A stretch of DNA of 64,000 nucleotides from contig NZ_FOMO01000003.1 of NCBI RefSeq assembly GCF_900112645.1, forward strand, positions 523,877 through 587,876, in the 5' to 3' direction. This DNA is from Phytopseudomonas straminea. Lineage in GTDB: Bacteria; Pseudomonadota; Gammaproteobacteria; Pseudomonadales; Pseudomonadaceae. Position numbers and translations under genes: made by a program. A model generated the notes under the pieces. It was not told where the DNA came from. It searched no databases and saw nothing but the letters and a program-made list of their open reading frames with translations. Positions 44,348 to 52,702 of the stretch are shown in pieces. Position 1 is the stretch's first letter, and each line of letters opens with the position of its first letter.

Positions 44348-46639
44348 ATGAGCTTCGGCGCCGATGAAGAAATCCTCCAGGATTTCCTGGTAGAGGCCGG
44401 CGAAATTCTTGAGCAATTGTCCGAGCAGTTGGTGGAGCTGGAAAGCCGCCCGGACGATATGAATCTGCTCAATGCGATCTTTCGAGGGTTTCACACGGTA
44501 AAAGGTGGTGCCGGTTTCTTGCAGCTCAACGAGCTGGTCGAGTGCTGCCACATTGCCGAGAACGTGTTCGATATCCTGCGCAAAGGCGAGCGTCGTGTGG
44601 ACGCCGAACTGATGGACGTGGTGCTCGAAGCACTGGACGCCGTCAACGGTATGTTCGCCGAAGTGCGCGAGCGCGTGGAGCTGACGCCGGCTTCGCCGGA
44701 GCTGCTGGCCGCGCTAGCGCGTCTGGCTGAGCCCGCTGGTGCCGAGCCTGCACCCGCAGCAGTCGAGGTCGCGGCTGAACCTGAACCGGTTGCTGTCGCG
44801 CCTGCGGAGCCCGAGGTGGCAGCGGCACAGCCTTCAGCAGATATCTCTGACAGCGAATTCGAGCAATTGCTCGATGCACTGGGCGACGAAGCGCCGGCGC
44901 AGCCCGCCACGGCGGCTGACGAGATCACTGATGACGAATTCGAGTCGCTGCTCGATCAGTTGCACGGCAAGGGCCAGTTCAGTGCGCCTGCCGTGGAACC
45001 GGTGGCTGCAGCGCCTGCTGAGCCTGCCGCTGCCGCAACGCCTGGCGATGAGATCACCGATGATGAATTCGAAGCGCTGCTCGACCAGTTGCATGGCAAG
45101 GGCCAGTTCGCTGCGCCTGCCGTTGCGTCGGCGGCGGCACCGGTAGCCGCTTCCAGCGAACCGGCCTCGGCAGCGCCGGGCGATGAAATCACCGATGACG
45201 AATTCGAAGCGCTGCTCGATCAACTACATGGCAAGGGTCAGTTCGTCGCGCCTGCCGTAGCGCCGGCCGCGGCCGTTGCGCCTGCTGCAAAACCGGCTCC
45301 TGCCCCGCAACCTGCCAAAGCCGCTGCGCCGGCCGCCAAGGCCGAGCCGGCCAAGGCAGCACCCGCACCTGCAGCCAAGCCAGAACCCAGCAAGGCAGCG
45401 CCTGCGGCCGCCAAGGCGGAAGCCAGCAAACCGGCGTCTGCACCTGCGGCGGCCGCCGCACCGGCCAGCGAAGCGGAGACTACCGTTCGCGTCGACACTG
45501 CGCGCCTGGACGAGATCATGAACATGGTCGGCGAACTGGTTCTGGTGCGTAACCGCCTAGTGCGCCTGGGGCTCAACAGCGGCGACGAGGCCATGTCCAA
45601 GGCGGTGTCGAACCTCGACGTTGTCACGGCCGATCTGCAGACCTCGGTCATGAAGACCCGCATGCAGCCGATCAAGAAGGTCTTTGGGCGCTTCCCACGC
45701 CTGGTTCGCGATCTGGCACGTCAGCTCAAGAAAGAGATCAACCTGGAACTAGTTGGTGAAGAGACCGATCTGGACAAGAACCTCGTCGAGGCACTTGCCG
45801 ACCCGCTGGTGCACTTGGTGCGCAACGCCGTCGACCACGGGGTGGAAAGCCCTGACGAGCGCGAGGCGGCCGGCAAGTCTCGGACCGGGCGCGTGGTGCT
45901 GTCCGCCGAGCAGGAAGGCGACCACATCCTGCTGATGATCACCGATGACGGCAAGGGGATGGACGCCGAGATCCTGCGCAGCAAGGCCGTGGAAAAAGGC
46001 CTGCTGGACAAGGATGCCGCCGATCGGCTGAGCGATCTGGAGTGCTACAACCTGATCTTTGCGCCAGGCTTCTCGACCAAGACAGAAATTTCCGACGTTT
46101 CTGGTCGCGGCGTCGGCATGGACGTGGTGAAAACCAAGATTTCCCAGCTCAACGGCACGGTCAACGTGTTCTCCCAAAAGGGGCAGGGCTCGAAGATTGT
46201 CATCAAGGTGCCGCTGACCCTGGCGATCATGCCGACGCTGATGGTGATGCTCGGCAACCAGGCGTTCGCTTTCCCGCTGGTCAACGTCAACGAGATTTTC
46301 CACCTCGACCTGTCGCGCACCAACGTGGTCGACGGCCAGGAAGTGGTGATCGTTCGCGACAAGGCGTTACCGCTGTTCTACCTCAAGCGCTGGCTGGTGA
46401 GCAGTGCGGCTCATGAAGAGCAGGGCGAAGGGCATGTGGTGATTCTCACCGTGGGTAACCAGCGCATCGGCTTCGTGGTCGACCAGCTGGTCGGCCAGGA
46501 AGAGGTGGTGATCAAGCCGCTGGGCAAGATGCTCCAGGGCACGCCCGGCATGTCCGGCGCGACCATCACCGGTGATGGCCGCATCGCACTGATCCTCGAT
46601 GTGCCCAGCATGCTCAAGCGCTACGCACGGCGTCTCTGA
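44348..46639 (+). CDS. cheA: Chemotaxis histidine kinase CheA
   Basis: The 763-residue kinase has a P1 HPt domain (1-110, phospho-His49 in FRGFHTVKGGAGF), a long linker (about 120-375), P3 dimerisation (about 385-440), P4 ATPase (about 440-620; HLVRNAVDHGVE, DDGKGMD, GRGVGMDVVK) and P5 CheW-like domain (625-763). I see no compact P2 domain in the linker. Instead it has four short repeats near residues 165, 191, 234 and 279, of the type DDEFEALLDQLHGKGQF, and then an Ala/Pro/Lys-rich stretch. It starts 11 bases after cheZ. Confidence 0.95.
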   Translation: MSFGADEEILQDFLVEAGEILEQLSEQLVELESRPDDMNLLNAIFRGFHTVKGGAGFLQLNELVECCHIAENVFDILRKGERRVDAELMDVVLEALDAVNGMFAEVRERVELTPASPELLAALARLAEPAGAEPAPAAVEVAAEPEPVAVAPAEPEVAAAQPSADISDSEFEQLLDALGDEAPAQPATAADEITDDEFESLLDQLHGKGQFSAPAVEPVAAAPAEPAAAATPGDEITDDEFEALLDQLHGKGQFAAPAVASAAAPVAASSEPASAAPGDEITDDEFEALLDQLHGKGQFVAPAVAPAAAVAPAAKPAPAPQPAKAAAPAAKAEPAKAAPAPAAKPEPSKAAPAAAKAEASKPASAPAAAAAPASEAETTVRVDTARLDEIMNMVGELVLVRNRLVRLGLNSGDEAMSKAVSNLDVVTADLQTSVMKTRMQPIKKVFGRFPRLVRDLARQLKKEINLELVGEETDLDKNLVEALADPLVHLVRNAVDHGVESPDEREAAGKSRTGRVVLSAEQEGDHILLMITDDGKGMDAEILRSKAVEKGLLDKDAADRLSDLECYNLIFAPGFSTKTEISDVSGRGVGMDVVKTKISQLNGTVNVFSQKGQGSKIVIKVPLTLAIMPTLMVMLGNQAFAFPLVNVNEIFHLDLSRTNVVDGQEVVIVRDKALPLFYLKRWLVSSAAHEEQGEGHVVILTVGNQRIGFVVDQLVGQEEVVIKPLGKMLQGTPGMSGATITGDGRIALILDVPSMLKRYARRL
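44840..45259 (+). repeat. In-frame repeats encoding DDEFEALLD helices in the CheA linker
   Basis: Three near-identical 78-base units start at 44918, 45047 and 45182, about 130 bases apart, each encoding D-E-I-T-D-D-E-F-E-[AS]-LLDQLHGKGQF and a following APAV. A diverged fourth unit at 44840 encodes DISDSEFEQLLDALGDE. Spacers are Ala/Pro-rich. The repeats are in frame and therefore part of the protein. Confidence 0.9.
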
Positions 46640-46681
46640 TCGTCCGCGGCACGGCGACGGCCGTGCCGCTTAGGAGTGTTT

Positions 46682-47809
46682 ATGGTTGTCAAGGTACTGG
46701 TAGTCGATGACTCCGGTTTTTTCCGCCGCAGGGTTTCGGAAATTCTCTCGTCGGACCCCAACATCACCGTGGTCGGTACGGCCACCAACGGACGTGAGGC
46801 CATCGATCAGGCCCTGGCACTGAAGCCGGACGTGATCACCATGGATTACGAGATGCCGCTCATGGACGGCATCACCTCCGTGCGCAACATCATGCAGCGT
46901 TGCCCCACGCCGGTTCTGATGTTTTCCTCGCTCACTCACGAAGGCGCCCGCGTCACCCTGGACGCGCTGGATGCCGGTGCAGTGGACTTTCTGCCGAAGA
47001 ACTTCGAAGACATTTCGCGCAACCCCGAAAAGGTCAAGCAATTGCTTTGCGAGAAGGTCCATAGCATCTCGCGCAGCAACCGCCGGGGGATCGGCACGGC
47101 GTCCCTGACGCCGCCTACCGGCGGAGGCCTGAGCCGACCTGCCAGCACGCCGAGCACGCCGGCTCCAGCTGCGCGCCCGCAGCCGAGCGTCAACCATCCG
47201 CCGGCCGAGCGGCATGCCGCCTCGTCCAGCGCGGCGCCCAAGCGCAAGGCCTACAAGCTGGTGGCGATCGGTACCTCGACCGGCGGCCCGGTTGCCTTGC
47301 AGCGCGTGCTGACTCAACTGCCGGCCAACTTCCCGACGCCCATCGTGCTGATTCAGCACATGCCGGCCGCTTTCACCAAGGCTTTCGCCGAGCGTCTGGA
47401 CAAGCTCTGCAAGATCAACGTCAAGGAAGCCGAGGACGGCGATATTCTGCGTCCCGGCCTGGCCATTCTGGCTCCCGGCGGCAAGCAGATGATGATCGAC
47501 GGCCGCGGCACCATCCGCATCCTGCCCGGTGACGAGCGGTTGAACTACAAGCCGTGCGTGGACATCACCTTCGGCTCGGCGGCCAAGTCCTACAACGACA
47601 AGGTGCTGGCCGTGGTGCTGACCGGCATGGGCGCCGACGGGCGCGAAGGCGCGCGTTTGCTCAAGCAGGGCGGCAGTCAGGTCTGGGCCCAGGATGAAGC
47701 GAGCTGCGTGATCTACGGCATGCCCATGGCCATCGTGAAAGCCAACCTGGCCGACGCGGTGTATCCTCTCGATGATATCGGTCGCCATCTGGTCGAGGCC
47801 TGCCTCTGA
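46682..47809 (+). CDS. cheB: Chemotaxis methylesterase CheB
   Basis: The 375-residue protein removes methyl groups from receptors and deamidates glutamines. It has a receiver domain (1-120, phospho-Asp55 in ITMDYEMP), a Pro/Ser/Ala linker (about 130-180) and an esterase domain with the catalytic Ser in GTSTGGP, His in IQHMPAAF and Asp in LTGMGADG. The ATG at 46682 follows AGGAG by 6 bases; an earlier GTG at 46676 is less well placed. The last base overlaps the motC ATG. Confidence 0.95.
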   Translation: MVVKVLVVDDSGFFRRRVSEILSSDPNITVVGTATNGREAIDQALALKPDVITMDYEMPLMDGITSVRNIMQRCPTPVLMFSSLTHEGARVTLDALDAGAVDFLPKNFEDISRNPEKVKQLLCEKVHSISRSNRRGIGTASLTPPTGGGLSRPASTPSTPAPAARPQPSVNHPPAERHAASSSAAPKRKAYKLVAIGTSTGGPVALQRVLTQLPANFPTPIVLIQHMPAAFTKAFAERLDKLCKINVKEAEDGDILRPGLAILAPGGKQMMIDGRGTIRILPGDERLNYKPCVDITFGSAAKSYNDKVLAVVLTGMGADGREGARLLKQGGSQVWAQDEASCVIYGMPMAIVKANLADAVYPLDDIGRHLVEACL

Positions 47810-48549
47810 TGGATGTGCTGAGCCTGATCGGCGTCATTCTGGCGTTCGTCGCGATCCTTGGCGGCAACTTTCTGGAAGGCGGTCATGCCTCGGCACTGCT
47901 CAACGGCCCGGCGGCCCTGATCGTGATCGGCGGAACCCTGGGCGCAGCGCTGCTGCAGACGCCGGTGGCGGTGTTCAAGCGCGCTGTGAGCATCCTGCTC
48001 TGGATCTTCGTACCGCCCAAGATCGATCTGGCAGGTGGCATTGATCGCGTAGTTAATTGGAGCATGACGGCGCGCAAGGAAGGCCTGCTCGGCCTGGAGG
48101 CGGTCGCCGATGGCGAACCCGATCCCTACGCGCGCAAGGGGCTGCAACTGCTGGTCGATGGCGCCGAGCCGGAAGCCATACGCAGCATTCTCGAAGTCGA
48201 TCTTTATACCCAGGAAAGTCGCGATATCCAGGCTGCCAAGTTCTATGAGTGCATGGGTGGCTACGCACCGACCATCGGCATCATCGGTGCGGTCATGGGG
48301 CTGATCCACGTAATGGGTAATCTGGCTGACCCCAGCCTGCTGGGCAGCGGCATTGCCGTGGCGTTCGTCGCCACCATCTACGGTGTGGCCATCGCCAACC
48401 TCTTGCTGTTGCCCATCGGCAACAAGCTCAAGTCGGTCGCCATGCGCCAGTCGGCGTATCGGGAAATGCTCCTGGAAGGCATCCTGTCGATCGGTGAAGG
48501 CGAAAATCCACGGTCCATCGAGCTGAAGCTGCAAGGCTTCATGAGCTGA
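47809..48549 (+). CDS. motC: Flagellar motor stator protein MotC (MotA-like)
   Basis: This 246-residue MotA/ExbB-type stator subunit has four transmembrane helices and the cytoplasmic charged loop that pushes on FliG (YARKGLQLLVDGAEPEAIRSIL). The segment GGYAPTIGIIGAVMGLIHVM is the family signature. In Pseudomonas MotCD supplies the torque for swarming and works beside MotAB, which is not in this window. It starts on the last base of cheB. Confidence 0.94.
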   Translation: MDVLSLIGVILAFVAILGGNFLEGGHASALLNGPAALIVIGGTLGAALLQTPVAVFKRAVSILLWIFVPPKIDLAGGIDRVVNWSMTARKEGLLGLEAVADGEPDPYARKGLQLLVDGAEPEAIRSILEVDLYTQESRDIQAAKFYECMGGYAPTIGIIGAVMGLIHVMGNLADPSLLGSGIAVAFVATIYGVAIANLLLLPIGNKLKSVAMRQSAYREMLLEGILSIGEGENPRSIELKLQGFMS

Positions 48550-48551
48550 TC

Positions 48552-49439
48552 ATGGCCCGCCGACGCCGCCACGAAGAACACGAGAACCACGAACGCTGGC
48601 TGGTTTCCTACGCGGATTTCATCACCCTGCTGTTTGCCTTTTTCGTGGTCATGTATTCGATTTCATCGATCAACGAAGGCAAGTACAAGATTCTTTCGCA
48701 GACCCTGACCGGGGTTTTCAACCAGCCGGATCGCTCGATCAAGCCAATTCCGGTAGGCGACGAACGCCCGCGTACCACCGAACCAGATCGCTCGATGGTC
48801 GACGAGGAATCGTCGCAGCAACAGATCGCCGCCTCCACCCTGCAGAACATCGCTGACAGCATCCGAGATGCTTTTGGCGGTCTGTTGCAGAGCGATCAGC
48901 TCAAGGTGCGCGGTAATGAACTGTGGATCGAGATCGAACTGAGTTCCGGGCTGCTGTTTCCCAGTGGCGATGCGCTGCCCAATGACGAGGCCTTCGAGAT
49001 CATCGAGAAGATCGCCAAGATCCTGGCGCCTTATGGCAACCCTATCCATGTCGAAGGGTTTACCGATAACCAGCCGATCAAGACGCCTCAGTACCCCACC
49101 AACTGGGAACTGTCGGCGGCGCGGGCAGCGAGCATCGTGCGCATGCTGGCCATGGATGGGGTCGATCCATCGCGATTGGCGGCGGTTGGCTACGGCGAGT
49201 TCCAACCGGTGGCCGACAACGCCACCGCCGAGGGGAGGGCGCGTAACCGCAGGGTGGTACTGGTGGTCTCGCGTAATCTGGATGTACGGCGTAGTGTGAC
49301 GGGTACGGGAAGCGCCAACGCCCAGCCTGATAACGCCATGCAGCGCGCTGGCACGCAACCTGCTACAGGCCCTGCAGCAACGGCGCCCGGCAACGGTACC
49401 GTCAATTCCCCGTCGCCAGCTGGTCAAGCGGGCAATTAG
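48552..49439 (+). CDS. motD: Flagellar motor stator protein MotD (MotB-like)
   Basis: The 295-residue stator subunit has one transmembrane helix with the proton-carrying Asp22 in SYADFITLLFAFFVVM, a plug and linker region, and a C-terminal OmpA-like peptidoglycan-binding domain (about 140-240; VEGFTDNQPI and the R-A-R-NRRV end). The tail after residue 245 is Ala/Thr/Asn/Gly-rich and disordered. It lies 2 bases after motC. Confidence 0.94.
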   Translation: MARRRRHEEHENHERWLVSYADFITLLFAFFVVMYSISSINEGKYKILSQTLTGVFNQPDRSIKPIPVGDERPRTTEPDRSMVDEESSQQQIAASTLQNIADSIRDAFGGLLQSDQLKVRGNELWIEIELSSGLLFPSGDALPNDEAFEIIEKIAKILAPYGNPIHVEGFTDNQPIKTPQYPTNWELSAARAASIVRMLAMDGVDPSRLAAVGYGEFQPVADNATAEGRARNRRVVLVVSRNLDVRRSVTGTGSANAQPDNAMQRAGTQPATGPAATAPGNGTVNSPSPAGQAGN

Positions 49440-49479
49440 TCTCGGTCGGGCCTGGCCTGTCCCCGGGAGGAAGAAAATT

Positions 49480-50268
49480 ATGAGAGTGTGGGCGGTATCC
49501 AATCAGAAAGGCGGTGTGGGTAAAACCACGTCCAGCATCGCACTGGCAGGCCTGTTGGCGGATGCCGGCAAGCGCGTGGTGGTGGTCGACCTCGACCCCC
49601 ACGGCTCGATGACCAGCTATTTCGGCCATGACCCGGACACTCTGGAAAACAGCAATTTCGACCTGTTCCAGCATCAGGGCAGCGTGCCGGAAGGCCTGCC
49701 CAGGCAACTGCTGCTGCCCACCAGCCACGAGCGTATTTCTTTGCTGCCATCGAGCACCGCGCTGGCCACGCTCGAGCGTCAGTCGCCAGGCCAGAGCGGC
49801 TTGGGCCTGGTGATCGCCAAGAGCCTGGCGCAGTTGTGGCAAGACTTCGACTACGCCGTGATCGACAGCCCGCCGCTGCTCGGCGTATTGATGGTCAATG
49901 CGCTGGCGGCCAGCCAGCAGCTGGTGATTCCGGTGCAGACCGAGTTTTTGGCGGTCAAGGGCCTGGAGCGTATGGTCAATACGCTGGCGATGATTAACCG
50001 CTCGCGCAAGCAGGCGCTGCCGTACACCATCGTGCCGACGCTGTTCGACCGCCGTACCCAGGCGTCGCTGTCGACCCTGCGCCTGCTCAAGCACACCTAT
50101 CCCGAGCAGCTCTGGCAGGCTTACATCCCGGTCGATACCCGGCTTCGCGATGCCAGCCGGGCAGGGCTGACGCCGTCGCAGTTCGACGCCAACAGCCGCG
50201 GCACCATCGCCTATCGGGCGCTGCTCAAGCATTTGCTGGCGCAGCAGCCTGCTTCCCAGGTGGCCTGA
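49480..50268 (+). CDS. ParA family ATPase, ParC-like chemotaxis positioning protein
   Basis: The 262-residue ParA-type P-loop ATPase has Walker A QKGGVGKTTSSIALAG (about residues 8-22) and the VIDSPPLLGVLMVNALAA segment. Located between motD and a CheW-like gene, it corresponds to the Vibrio ParC protein, which places chemotaxis arrays at the cell pole. It is not a chromosome-partition gene here: no parB and no parS is nearby. The start ATG at 49480 follows GGGAGGAAG. Confidence 0.88.
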   Translation: MRVWAVSNQKGGVGKTTSSIALAGLLADAGKRVVVVDLDPHGSMTSYFGHDPDTLENSNFDLFQHQGSVPEGLPRQLLLPTSHERISLLPSSTALATLERQSPGQSGLGLVIAKSLAQLWQDFDYAVIDSPPLLGVLMVNALAASQQLVIPVQTEFLAVKGLERMVNTLAMINRSRKQALPYTIVPTLFDRRTQASLSTLRLLKHTYPEQLWQAYIPVDTRLRDASRAGLTPSQFDANSRGTIAYRALLKHLLAQQPASQVA

Positions 50269-50301
50269 GTCATGGCGGCTGAATATTCTGCGCGAAACGG
50301 C

Positions 50302-50328
50302 TCAAGTCTGCGGCCCTTGCGGCCGATA
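50302..50328 (+). promoter_or_regulatory. FliA (sigma-28) promoter ahead of the ParP-like gene
   Basis: TCAAG (50302-50306), a 15-base spacer and GCCGATA (50322-50328) are a close match to the pseudomonad FliA consensus. The site is about 33 bases ahead of the ParP-like start and 34 bases after the ParC-like stop, so parP-like, cheW and the next gene can be expressed late, apart from the long che transcript. Confidence 0.78.
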
Positions 50329-50360
50329 GCTCATACAGAACTTTTCTGCAGGTTGCCTTC

Positions 50361-51212
50361 ATGAGTCGTACCACTGCTACCGCAACTCGGCCCCAACTGG
50401 CGCTGCAGTCTTATCTCGATGGGCTGCTGCAGGATGCGGCCATCGAACTGGAACAAACGATCGAGCACAGCACCCTCGATGATTTCGAGGCCGCCGTGCT
50501 TGAGGAGCAGGTGCGTGACGCGCAACTGGCGCCGCGCGCCGAAGCGCCTGCGCTGACCCTGGTGCAGCCAGCCGTCGCCGAGGTGGTGAGCGAGCCGCTC
50601 GTTGAGGTTGCTTCTCCGGTTGCCGAGGGCGCTGCACCGGCTATTGTCGAGCCGATTCCGATGCCGCCGGTGGTCGAGCCGGTCGCCGACGTGAACCGCC
50701 CGGCGCCACAGATTTTCTCCAGCCAGCCCGACGGTCGCCCTGATTGGGCCGAAGAGCCGTTCGAATGCCTGCTTTTCGACGTCGCCGGACTGACGCTGGC
50801 GGTACCGCTGGTGTGCCTGGGCTCGATCTATCCGCTCGCCGGCCAGGAACTGACGCCTTTATTTGGCCAACCGGACTGGTTTTTGGGCATACTGCCATCA
50901 CAGGCCGGTAACCTAAAGGTGCTCGATACCGCCCGCTGGGTCATGCCGGATCGCTACCGGGATGATTTCAAACAGGGCCTGCAGTACGTGATTTCCGTGC
51001 AGGGCTACGAGTGGGGGCTGGCGGTTCATCAGGTCAGCCGCTCGATTCGCCTGAATCCGGACGAAGTCAAATGGCGCAGCCAGCGTGCCCAACGGCCCTG
51101 GCTGGCGGGTACCGTGATCGAACACATGTGTGCGCTGCTGGATGTCGCTGCCCTGGCTGAGCTGATCGCCAGTGGCGCCACCAAGCGCATGCACAACGGG
51201 CAGATACACTGA
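50361..51212 (+). CDS. CheW-domain protein, ParP-like
   Basis: This 283-residue protein has an acidic, Pro/Val/Ala-rich N-terminal half (about 1-130) and a C-terminal CheW-like domain (about 135-270; FECLLFDVAGLTLAVPL). This form, next to a ParC-like ATPase, matches ParP, whose CheW-like (AIF) domain integrates into the CheA array and links it to ParC at the pole. It is distinct from the true cheW 89 bases downstream. Confidence 0.86.
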   Translation: MSRTTATATRPQLALQSYLDGLLQDAAIELEQTIEHSTLDDFEAAVLEEQVRDAQLAPRAEAPALTLVQPAVAEVVSEPLVEVASPVAEGAAPAIVEPIPMPPVVEPVADVNRPAPQIFSSQPDGRPDWAEEPFECLLFDVAGLTLAVPLVCLGSIYPLAGQELTPLFGQPDWFLGILPSQAGNLKVLDTARWVMPDRYRDDFKQGLQYVISVQGYEWGLAVHQVSRSIRLNPDEVKWRSQRAQRPWLAGTVIEHMCALLDVAALAELIASGATKRMHNGQIH

Positions 51213-51301
51213 TAACGTTCGTACGCGCGAAAGGGCGTGCGATCACTTGAATAGCGGGACTCCCGCGCACCGCAACGCGCGGTCAATGACGAGGCTAGGC
51301 C

Positions 51302-51781
51302 ATGAAGAAAAGCTCTGCACAAGGCGCTGAAGATCCGATCCTGCAGTGGGTCACGTTCCGTCTGGACAACGAGACCTACGGCATCAACGTGATGCAGGTG
51401 CAGGAAGTGCTGCGTTACACCGAGATCGCCCCGGTACCGGGCGCGCCGAGCTACGTGCTGGGGATCATCAACCTGCGCGGCAACGTGGTTACCGTCATCG
51501 ACACCCGCCAGCGTTTCGGCCTGGATTCGTCCGATGTGACCGACAATACCCGCATCGTGATCATCGAGGCGGACAAGCAGGTGGTGGGCATTCTGGTCGA
51601 CAGCGTCGCCGAAGTGGTTTACCTGCGTCAGTCCGAGGTGGAAACCGCGCCGAACGTGGGTAACGATGAGTCGGCCAAGTTCATCCAGGGCGTTTGCAAC
51701 AAGAACGGCGAGCTGCTGATCCTGGTCGAACTGGACAAGATGATGACCGAGGAGGAGTGGTCGGAGCTGGAGAGCATCTGA
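51302..51781 (+). CDS. cheW: Chemotaxis coupling protein CheW
   Basis: The 159-residue adaptor links receptors to CheA. Family segments are WVTFRLDNETYGINVMQVQEVLRY, PSYVLGIINLRGNVVTVIDTRQRFG and LVDSVAEVVYL. The length is standard. It follows the ParP-like gene and precedes the DUF2802 gene by one base. Confidence 0.96.
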   Translation: MKKSSAQGAEDPILQWVTFRLDNETYGINVMQVQEVLRYTEIAPVPGAPSYVLGIINLRGNVVTVIDTRQRFGLDSSDVTDNTRIVIIEADKQVVGILVDSVAEVVYLRQSEVETAPNVGNDESAKFIQGVCNKNGELLILVELDKMMTEEEWSELESI

Positions 51782-51782
51782 G

Positions 51783-52181
51783 GTGCTTGAAGCTGCACTC
51801 ATCGTTCTCGCTCTGGTCTGCGCCGGGTTGGTGGGCACCTGCGTCTGGCTTGCCGGACGTTTGCGCCTGGCCAGCCAGTTGCAGGCCGAGCGCGATGCCC
51901 AGCGTGACCAGCGCATCCGCGAGCTGGGCAAGCGGCTGGACACCTACCTGACGGGTAGCATCCGCATGGGCGAGGAGCTTCACGAGCTGCGTCGCACCGT
52001 GGCGCCACTGCCGGACAAGCTGACCCAGATCGAACAGCGCGACCCCACCAGCCTGTCCTTCACCCAGGCCGCACGCCTAGTCGGTATGGGCGCCAGTGCC
52101 GACGACCTGACCCAATCCTGTGGTCTCAGCAAGGCCGAGGCGGAATTGGTCGCCAAGCTCCATCAGGCGCGCCGCTCCTAA
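51783..52181 (+). CDS. DUF2802 family membrane-anchored protein
   Basis: The 132-residue protein has an N-terminal transmembrane helix (about residues 3-22), a coiled-coil stretch (about 30-85) and a C-terminal helix-turn-helix-like part (FTQAARLVGMGASADDLTQSCGLSKAEAELV). DUF2802 proteins occur at the end of the Pseudomonas che cluster, but their role is not known. The start is GTG at 51783, two bases after the cheW stop. Co-expression with cheW and ParP suggests a role in the array or in receptor placement. Confidence 0.82.
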   Translation: MLEAALIVLALVCAGLVGTCVWLAGRLRLASQLQAERDAQRDQRIRELGKRLDTYLTGSIRMGEELHELRRTVAPLPDKLTQIEQRDPTSLSFTQAARLVGMGASADDLTQSCGLSKAEAELVAKLHQARRS

Positions 52182-52210
52182 GCATTCGTTTTATCCCTTC
52201 GAGTCTCGCA

Positions 52211-52338
52211 CCTGGGTATCGCTTCGCTCAACCCAGGCTACGTTTAGATCTCCAAATCTCCCGATATTCTGTCCAACGCAGTTCCTTGCGGGCCGCGTCC
52301 CGTACCCGTAGCCCGGGTTGAGCGAAGTGCTACTCAGG
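52211..52338. repeat. Intergenic inverted repeat, family A (copy 2)
   Basis: CCTGGGTATCGCTTCGCTCA followed by ACCCAGGCTAC (52211-52241) faces GTAGCCCGGGTTGAGCGAAG and GTGCTACTCAGG (52308-52338). The arms are nearly complementary over about 31 bases. It fills the convergent gap between the DUF2802 gene and the FlhB-like gene. Confidence 0.75.
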
Positions 52339-52360
52339 ACAACAGCGGTCGGTTGGTGAT

Positions 52361-52702
52361 CTAGCGCTTGCGGTTTTTACCAGTCGGCCCTTCGAGCATC
52401 AGAGGCCCATCGTTCGGCTTACCGCGCGGGTCGAAGCCGGCCGGGAATTTGCCTTTAAGGTACCAGGCGAACGCGATGATTTCCGCGATGCAGCGGTACA
52501 GCTGCTCGGGGATTGCTTCACCCAGCTCCAGGCGCGCGAGCAGGCGCACCAGTTCGGCGTTTTCATAGATCGGTACATCGTGGGCGCGGGCGATGGCGAG
52601 TATGGCTTCGGCCAGCTCGTCATCGCCCTTGGCGCTGAGGTTGGGGGCATTCTGGCCGTCGTAGGTGAGAGCGATGGCCTGGCGGGATGCTTTACTGCTC
52701 AT
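52361..52702 (-). CDS. FlhB C-terminal-domain-like protein
   Basis: This 113-residue soluble protein aligns with the part of FlhB just after its NPTH cleavage site: QAIALTYDGQNAPNLSAKG matches AVALKYDPQTGQAPMLLAKG of the FlhB at 35934, and PIYENAELVRLLA...GEAIPEQLYRCIAEIIAFAWYLKGKF matches LILESPALARSIY...QEIPAGLYLAVAQVLAYVYQIRQF. It lacks the membrane helices and NPTH. Such stand-alone proteins exist in other bacteria (YlqH of Bacillus). It overlaps the upstream FliK-like gene by 4 bases (ATGA). Confidence 0.85.
   Translation of the reverse strand: MSSKASRQAIALTYDGQNAPNLSAKGDDELAEAILAIARAHDVPIYENAELVRLLARLELGEAIPEQLYRCIAEIIAFAWYLKGKFPAGFDPRGKPNDGPLMLEGPTGKNRKR

Noticed and set aside
44918..45259. 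Regularly spaced repeats resembling a CRISPR array
   Set aside because: Units are in frame within cheA, vary at synonymous positions and have no unique spacers.
49480..50268. ParA-like gene as a plasmid or chromosome partition gene
   Set aside because: No parB and no parS sites; the setting is chemotaxis.
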